NCBI GenBank assembly: GCA_965368585.1
Contig: CBDUNM010000173.1
Coordinates: 1 to 10,291 of the forward strand
DNA length: 10,291 nucleotides
Direction of reading: 5' to 3'
Source: JARRQB01 sp965368585
GTDB lineage: Bacteria > Pseudomonadota > Gammaproteobacteria > Chromatiales > Chromatiaceae
Shown here piece by piece: positions 6,064 through 10,291 of this stretch. Both the position numbers and the translations under genes were made by a program. Every line of letters begins with the position of its first letter. Positions within the stretch are counted from its first letter, which is position 1. The notes beneath the pieces are model-generated. The model was not told the DNA's origin. It saw nothing but the letters and a program-made list of their open reading frames with translations, and ran no database searches.

Positions 6064-7558
6064 TTATACGGCACGATTTGCCTCGCTGCGTACCTTGACA
6101 AGGCTGGAATGCGTCTGGTCTACCCGGGCGGACAGACGCAACACGACATTGGAGTCGCCCGGCGCGTGAATAATAACCGGGGGCTTGAGGTCCTCTAGCA
6201 GCCCGCTTACCGTTTTTGTTGACTCCAGCGCCAGGGCCTGCGCCGCGTAACGCTTCGATAGCGGCGAGCAAGCCGTTGCTGTTAGACTCCGCCTCCGCGA
6301 CCTGCTCCGCCGAGCAATCGAGGTGCTCGCACAATAGTTGCAGGCGGAGCTTTCTGTTAAACGCGGCTATGGAACCTTTCGGCTGTTGCGCCTCAATGAT
6401 GACATCATATTCGGTATCCGGTCCCATGAAGCGGCCGTTGGCGTTAGACGAGCCAATACGCACCAGTCGGTCATCAACAATCATCAGCTTCGCATGCAGG
6501 TAGATACAGTCTTTACCCAAACCGGGTTGGTACGGATAGAAGACCCGCAGGAGGTGATACTCATCAGCGCGCTTGAGGCGACCGATAATTCGTCCCCTCA
6601 GCACGTCCATAGTAACCTGATCGAGCCACCCGCCGGCCGTTTCGGGCAGTACCAAAATTACCTCCGGACCGTCGGGTTCGCCGAGGCGTTCCTGTAGCGC
6701 ATCGGCCAGACTGCGCGCCGTGAAGTACTGGTTTTCGATATAGATGAAACGACGGGCGCTGGTGATGGCATCGAGATAGAGGCGTTTAACTTCCTCGACG
6801 GCCTCGCCGCCGGCGTAAGCCGGCACCGTTCGGGCAATCGCAACCGGAACGGATTGAAGCTGCGGTTAAGCCGACGGCGGCCACGGGGAAGTATCCGTCA
6901 CCTCAACCGCAGCTATTCGCCACCCGTGTGCGCGTTGCCAGCGTTGCCGCGCGAATTTACCCAACCGAGCAGCCGCTTCGCCTTCGAGTGCCACCATCAT
7001 GTCATGGAATGGCGGATACGGCTTGCCGTTGGGATCAATGCGACGCGGATCGTCCGGCTTATGTTCTGACGTATCCCAACGCCAGCGGCTCAGGTCGATG
7101 CCACCGACGAAGGCCACGCGGTCATCGATTACTACTGCTTTCTGGTGGTGGGAGGCGCCCTTTGGGTGTTTATCGTCAAGCCGAAAATGAAATCTCCGCG
7201 GCGCCTGCAAGCGCGGCCGCAGTGCCGGCAACAACTCCCGCTCCGCGGCGTAGATCATATTGAAATCCCATACCAGTAGATAGACATACAGATCCTTGCG
7301 TTTATTGACCAGGGCCGCCAGAAACGCGGCCAACTGGTCGGGCAAATCTCGATCTCCATCGTCTCCGTACGATCGTTCCAGCCGTTAAAAGTCCCAGCCA
7401 AGAATGAGGATTTATCGACGCGCAGCTCGACACGCCTCGGCAAAGGCACTGAAATATTCGGCTGCATCCACGATCACGCTGAATCGGGAGGCATCCTCCA
7501 GGCAGCAGTTGTAGTTCGGCTTCAATATGTGATGGTGATCTACATTCAGGCCTGTCAT
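6064..7558 (-). pseudogene. Two-HKD phospholipase D-family gene with three ochre codons and a frameshift
   Basis: The reconstructed product of about 497 residues belongs to the bacterial PLD/cardiolipin-synthase-like family, which moves phosphatidyl groups by way of a covalent histidine intermediate. Both catalytic motifs survive: HxKxxxxD at codons 138-145 (within SHHQKAVVIDD) and at codons 355-362 (HAKLMIVDD). Other family blocks are ILKPNYNCC, VDAAEYFSAF, ILILGWDF, FIYIENQYFTA and VRIGSSN. In-frame TAA codons stand at 7414-7412 (codon 49, probably an old Ser), 7387-7385 (codon 58) and 6868-6866 (codon 231). An extra base at about 6243-6244 shifts the frame; the shifted frame continues ALESTKTVSGLLEDLKPP to TAA 6066-6064. 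ATG 7558 matches the family N-terminus. An internal TTG at 7345 has GGAG 8 bases upstream, so an N-terminally shortened first-HKD fragment could in principle still be made. Confidence 0.88.
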
Positions 7559-7606
7559 TGCTCGTCCCAGCGATTTTAAAGGGATTGTTGGCCGGGCTAT
7601 TCAGTC

Positions 7607-7634
7607 ATAGTAATGGCATGACCGTTACTTGCAA
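7607..7634 (-). promoter_or_regulatory. Candidate promoter of the PLD-like gene with an embedded palindrome
   Basis: On the minus strand TTGCAA (7634-7629) and TACTAT (7612-7607) are separated by 16 bases, about 50 bases ahead of the ATG at 7558. Each hexamer matches the sigma-70 consensus at 4 of 6 positions. Between them GTAATGG (7610-7616) and CCGTTAC (7622-7628) form an inverted repeat with one mismatch and a 5-base spacer, placed as a repressor site would be. Motif-only evidence. Confidence 0.3.
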
Positions 7635-7780
7635 GGTGGAAGCCACTTTGAAGATTTATTAACGCAAAACCAGAACATCTCTAAAAACTCAAATGCATTT
7701 TATGGACGCAAAGCACGGTGCATCCTAGTGGCGCAGTATGAAAAGCATGAGTGAGCAATGCAGCGTTTGCGATAGTAGAT

Positions 7781-7796
7781 GGTATTTCGAGATACC
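7781..7796. other. Small hairpin GGTAT/ATACC
   Basis: GGTAT at 7781-7785 pairs with ATACC at 7792-7796 around the loop TTCGAG. The second ATACC is the start of a short direct repeat (GATACCC twice, 9 bases apart). The function is unknown; it may be part of a leader or an operator upstream of the ABM gene. Confidence 0.25.
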
Positions 7797-7851
7797 CTAG
7801 ATACCCCGATGTACGCCACCACACACTTGCTACCGACCGCTTCATATCGGA

Positions 7852-7870
7852 CGGATTTGGCTCAAATCCG
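7852..7870. other. Perfect 8-bp hairpin in the divergent intergenic region
   Basis: CGGATTTG (7852-7859) and CAAATCCG (7863-7870) pair perfectly around the 3-base loop GCT. No T-run follows on either strand, so this is not a canonical terminator. It resembles the T-arm of a tRNA at first sight (CTCAAATCC followed by GCCA), but no acceptor, anticodon or D arm can be folded around it. Confidence 0.35.
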
Positions 7871-8195
7871 CCAATTCACGTGTTTACAATGACGTTGGAT
7901 AGTACGGCATCTCTCGAAAATACGAATACTTCTGTGAATATAAGTCGTGCTGCTTTCGAGAAGCATCGTTGATATGGCACGATCGAGCATCGTAAAAGCA
8001 TCGCAATGCAGAGTTCGCGAAATTAGGCGATTTTCGGAAATACCCGCTAAAAAACTTGCAGATGAATACCCAGTTCATTACAAGATATCGATCGCCGCTG
8101 CGCCAGCAATAGCTTTTCAAATTATGCGGTACTTGAAACGATTCGATATGTACAATCGACACTCTAGGATCCCACGTCGACAACTGGAGCCCTGT

Positions 8196-8486
8196 ATGTA
8201 CGTTACACTCACCCATGTTTGCGTAAAGCCAGAACATGTTGAATCTTTCATAGTAGCAACGCGACTCTATCATGCGACTGCCATCAATGATACGGGCACC
8301 CTACGCTTAGACTTGCTGCAAGACGCTGAAGCGCCTGAAAATTTTGTACTCTATCGCGATTACGCGTCGGCAGAAGACGCACGTGCACACAAAGATACTG
8401 AGCACCATCGCGAATGGCACGATACCGTGACAGAAATGATGGCTGAACCGCGCCAAAGTGATTCTTACAACGCAATTTGCCAGTAA
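8196..8486 (+). CDS. ABM-domain (antibiotic biosynthesis monooxygenase-like) protein
   Basis: A 96-residue cytoplasmic protein with a single ABM fold, related to YgiN- and LsrG-type proteins. Typical blocks are MYVTLTHVCVKPEHVESFI (1-19), GTLRLDLLQDAEAPENFVLY (34-53), with ARAHKDTEHHREWHDTV (62-78) and MMAEPRQ closing the domain. Such small dimeric proteins include cofactor-free monooxygenases of quinone-like compounds and isomerases such as LsrG; the substrate here cannot be told. The length is normal for the family. ATG 8196 is chosen because GGAG at 8186-8189 lies 6 bases upstream and the protein begins with the family's first strand. The frame is open upstream to 7947, but that part has no recognisable features. 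It stands alone on the plus strand and ends 333 bases before the next gene. Confidence 0.88.
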   Translation: MYVTLTHVCVKPEHVESFIVATRLYHATAINDTGTLRLDLLQDAEAPENFVLYRDYASAEDARAHKDTEHHREWHDTVTEMMAEPRQSDSYNAICQ

Positions 8487-8819
8487 CACTCTGTCAGGAG
8501 AGAACGGCAACGGGGATATTCGAACAACAACGCAGTATTATTGCGGTGAGACAATAAACGTATTCAACCGGTATTCTCTACGAGTCATTGACTCCGTGCC
8601 CGAATAGCTCGCATTTGAGCCGAATGAAGATCCGGCGTCAGGCGGGTTTATTCGATTGAAAACCGTCTACATCACCTGAAAGCAATAGCAAATATGGCCT
8701 TGTAATTGCTTCATGTTTATTGAATTTTACAAACAGGCTTCCAAAGCCTGAATCGTGTAGGTGCCACAAACAAACGCAGGAGATTTCCGGCAAACGGAAA
8801 TAAACGCGAGGAACTTGTC
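8487..8819 (+). other. Intergenic region and leader before the CNNM gene
   Basis: No gene is seen in these 333 bases. The first 230 or so are featureless to my reading. The last 90 hold two hairpins and two ribosome-site-like purine tracts, described separately. The promoter of the CNNM gene should lie here; AT-rich sequence at 8705-8730 is a candidate zone, but I could not place a convincing -35/-10 pair. Confidence 0.5.
8734..8814 (+). promoter_or_regulatory. Structured 5' leader of the CNNM gene with duplicated ribosome-site motif
   Basis: Hairpin 1: CAGGCTT (8734-8740) pairs with AAGCCTG (8744-8750), loop CCA. Hairpin 2: ATTTCCG (8783-8789) pairs with CGGAAAT (8795-8801), loop GCAAA. Hairpin 2 is bracketed by two similar tracts, AAACGCAGGAG (8772-8782) and AAACGCGAGGA (8802-8812). 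The second is the correctly spaced ribosome site of the ATG at 8820. The arrangement could modulate translation, but it matches no riboswitch class I know. Confidence 0.35.
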
Positions 8820-9845
8820 ATGGTATTACTGATCTTCTATGTCTGTTTGGCACTCGGTGTATCTTTCTTATGCTCTATCATGGAAGCGGTGTTGTTGAGC
8901 GTGACGCCTGCGTATGTGGAAACCAAGGACCAGGATGGTCATGCAGCCGCTTCTCGTTTACGCGAATACAAGGATAATATTGATAAGCCGCTGGCCGCGA
9001 TTCTGAGCCTGAATACGATTGCCCATACTGTCGGCGCCATGGGCGCTGGCGCGCAAGCGGCAATCGTGTTTGGGGAGGTTTATATCGGCGTCGCATCCGC
9101 AATACTGACCCTGCTTATACTTGTTTTATCCGAAATTATTCCCAAGACGCTCGGCGCAGTGTACTGGCGTTCGCTGGCGCCACCGGTCACCTATATTGTC
9201 GGGCCTTTATTGTGGATCCTATCGCCATTGGTATTGCTTTCGCAATCGATCACGAGATTGCTCACCAAGGATCAGGATGAAATGACCATTCAGGCCGAAG
9301 AGATTAGCGCCATGGCCAAGCTAGGTGAAGAACAAGGAACGCTGGACGGTTCGCAATCGTCGGTGGTCATGAATACCTTGCGCTTACGCGACCTCAAGGT
9401 GGAAGACGTCATGACACCTCGTACCGTGATTTTTTCTCTCCCGGAAAGCATATCCATTGACGAAATAATGGAAATGCATGATGAACTGGAATTCTCGCGC
9501 ATACCGGTTTACTCAGACCATCAAGAAAATCTCTCGGGCTACGTTTTGAAAGATGAAATCCTGCTTCGCGCGGCCAGAAACCAAGGCTCGACCAAGCTCT
9601 CCGACATACGGCGCGAATTTCTCTGCGTCAACGAAGATCAGCCGTTGTCGGATATGTTGCAAAAGTTGATTGAAGGTCCAGGGATGATCGCGTACGTGGT
9701 CGACCGCTTTGGCGGGCTCTCCGGACTCGTGTCACTTGAAGACGTGGTCGAAACGCTGCTTGGATTGGAAATCGTCGACGAAAGCGATTCGGTGGATGAC
9801 CTGCAACAACTGGCTCGCGAAGAAGCGCAACACCTTGATGGCTAG
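8820..9845 (+). CDS. CNNM-domain and CBS-pair membrane protein (CorC/HlyC-like)
   Basis: A 341-residue membrane protein. Residues 1-150 are the CNNM (DUF21) domain with hydrophobic segments at about 4-27, 57-85, 90-104 and 120-145, including SLNTIAHTVGAMGAGAQA (63-80) and the signature SEIIPKTLG (104-112). A linker with EEISAMAKLGEEQGTLDGSQ leads to VMTPR (197-201) and a CBS pair (about 195-320): EFSRIPVYSD for the first CBS, and GGLSGLVSLEDVVETLLG for the second. Family members are linked to Mg2+/Co2+ transport or homeostasis, and the CBS pair commonly senses ATP-Mg. The protein ends about 20 residues after the second CBS and lacks the C-terminal CorC_HlyC (transporter-associated) domain of longer relatives, as many short CNNM proteins do. 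ATG 8820 is supported by GAGGA at 8808-8812. It is transcribed alone, with a structured leader. Confidence 0.93.
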   Translation: MVLLIFYVCLALGVSFLCSIMEAVLLSVTPAYVETKDQDGHAAASRLREYKDNIDKPLAAILSLNTIAHTVGAMGAGAQAAIVFGEVYIGVASAILTLLILVLSEIIPKTLGAVYWRSLAPPVTYIVGPLLWILSPLVLLSQSITRLLTKDQDEMTIQAEEISAMAKLGEEQGTLDGSQSSVVMNTLRLRDLKVEDVMTPRTVIFSLPESISIDEIMEMHDELEFSRIPVYSDHQENLSGYVLKDEILLRAARNQGSTKLSDIRREFLCVNEDQPLSDMLQKLIEGPGMIAYVVDRFGGLSGLVSLEDVVETLLGLEIVDESDSVDDLQQLAREEAQHLDG

Positions 9846-10291
9846 ACGCGTATGCCGACCGAAGAACCGGTCCAACCAGTCCCGACAAATTAAGAACGCT
9901 GAAACACTGGCTTACACGACATGCCGTAGACTCGAGGGATGATGAATGTCGAAGCAATCTTGCATCCTCGTCTGGTTTCAGATTCGGAATCGAAAGAGTG
10001 TGCTTTTGCCTACTTCAAGATATATCCTTCGTTAGGTGCGATTTTAACGGCACCCCCCCTATGTCGACGGGTGTTTGTCGCGGACACTACCCATGCTCGA
10101 TTGCAGTGGGCTAGAGTTGTGATCGGTCAGGCGAAATTGTCCCCTCCAATCTATGGGCAATACCGCGTTGACCTTCGGTGTGCCAGCGACCTTGCCTCAG
10201 CTTTCCTTACCCGCACCCCGCGACAGCGACGCCTTGCCGTAACCGTTGCACCAAGACCGCTATTTGCCCTTTTTGTTTTTCGGGGGAATTT
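9846..10291. other. Right-edge region after the CNNM gene
   Basis: No recognisable gene lies here. A small stem (GACCG 9857-9861 with CGGTC 9868-9872) follows the CNNM stop but lacks a T-tail, so no clear terminator is visible. A plus frame from 9939 stays open to the edge. A C-homopolymer of seven lies at about 10053-10059. The last bases are T-rich. Confidence 0.5.
9939..10291 (+). CDS. Unidentified open frame running off the right edge (partial)
   Basis: From ATG 9939 (or ATG 9942) the frame stays open for 117 codons to the end of the window. GAGGG at 9934-9938 is directly adjacent, too close to be a good ribosome site for the first ATG. The product begins MMNVEAILHPRLVSDSES and later turns Arg-rich (TRTPRQRRLAV). 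I recognise no domain. Codon choice does not clearly separate it from non-coding sequence, so it may be a real partial gene or a chance open frame. Confidence 0.22.
   Translation, partial: MMNVEAILHPRLVSDSESKECAFAYFKIYPSLGAILTAPPLCRRVFVADTTHARLQWARVVIGQAKLSPPIYGQYRVDLRCASDLASAFLTRTPRQRRLAVTVAPRPLFALFVFRGN

Larger units (their letters stand above)
7559..8195. other. Divergent intergenic region, PLD-like pseudogene and ABM gene
   Basis: These 637 bases separate the minus-strand PLD-like gene from the plus-strand ABM gene and must hold both promoters. Visible: a candidate PLD promoter with a palindrome (7607-7634), two hairpins (7781-7796 and 7852-7870), and a short repeat GATACCC at 7791-7797 and 7800-7806. 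A plus frame is open from 7947 into the ABM gene, but its upstream 83 codons show no domain. The frame at 7751-7972 is rejected as chance. Confidence 0.55.

Noticed and set aside
6338..6697. 119-residue plus-strand open frame
   Set aside because: Shadow of the PLD-like gene; the minus-strand frame carries the HKD motif here.
7852..7874. tRNA-like T-arm (CTCAAATCC followed by GCCA)
   Set aside because: No acceptor stem, D arm or anticodon arm can be folded upstream; the pairing is a simple 8-bp hairpin.
7947..8195. 83-codon N-terminal extension of the ABM protein
   Set aside because: ABM proteins start at the first strand, and a good ribosome site precedes ATG 8196. The extension has no domain or signal peptide.
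7884..8273. 129-residue minus-strand open frame
   Set aside because: No family features, rich in Cys/Tyr/Ser, and overlaps the start of the well-supported ABM gene on the other strand.

Overview
The window reads as chromosomal DNA of a Gammaproteobacterium, or a close proteobacterial relative. CreA, entericidin, a DUF1328 (YtjA-like) protein, a BON lipoprotein, an AsmA-family protein and a CNNM/CBS transporter together fit that group. The genus cannot be told from the sequence. Base composition is moderate in GC. Coding density is low, with six gene-free stretches of 330-640 bases. I see no rRNA, tRNA, CRISPR array, phage gene or recognisable transposase.

Layout: an entericidin-type lipoprotein (199-369, +) is followed by a short GC hairpin and a small mechanosensitive channel of the MscS family (544-1413, +). 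Next is a gene-poor stretch holding a 98-base inverted-repeat structure (1578-1675). A block on the minus strand follows: a DUF1328 membrane peptide (1794-1958) with a strong terminator, creA (2329-2835), a BON-domain lipoprotein (2969-3268), and an AsmA-family gene (3300-4765) broken by an in-frame amber codon and a one-base deletion. After 566 bases without a convincing gene come a DUF4112 membrane protein (5332-6036, -) and, 27 bases upstream of it, a two-HKD phospholipase D-family gene (6064-7558, -) broken by three in-frame ochre codons and a frameshift. The right part is on the plus strand: an antibiotic-biosynthesis-monooxygenase (ABM) domain protein (8196-8486), a structured leader, and a CNNM plus CBS-pair membrane protein (8820-9845). 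An unidentified open frame runs off the right edge.

How the genes relate: most intact products sit in, or pass into, the cell envelope (lipoproteins, a tension-gated channel, a small membrane peptide, exported CreA, a divalent-cation transporter-like protein). The neighbourhood therefore looks like a loose collection of envelope and stress functions rather than one pathway. The two broken genes are also envelope genes by family: AsmA-like proteins act in outer-membrane lipid homeostasis, and PLD-like proteins act on phospholipids. Their lesions are mostly substitutions that leave the frame and the key motifs readable, so the decay is probably recent, unless the assembly is at fault. All three stop codons end intact genes here, so recoding of TAA or TAG is unlikely.

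I found no convincing new multi-gene system. The most useful leads are the two reconstructable pseudogenes, the 98-base inverted-repeat element, the leader of the CNNM gene, and repeated or palindromic motifs upstream of mscS, creA and the PLD gene.
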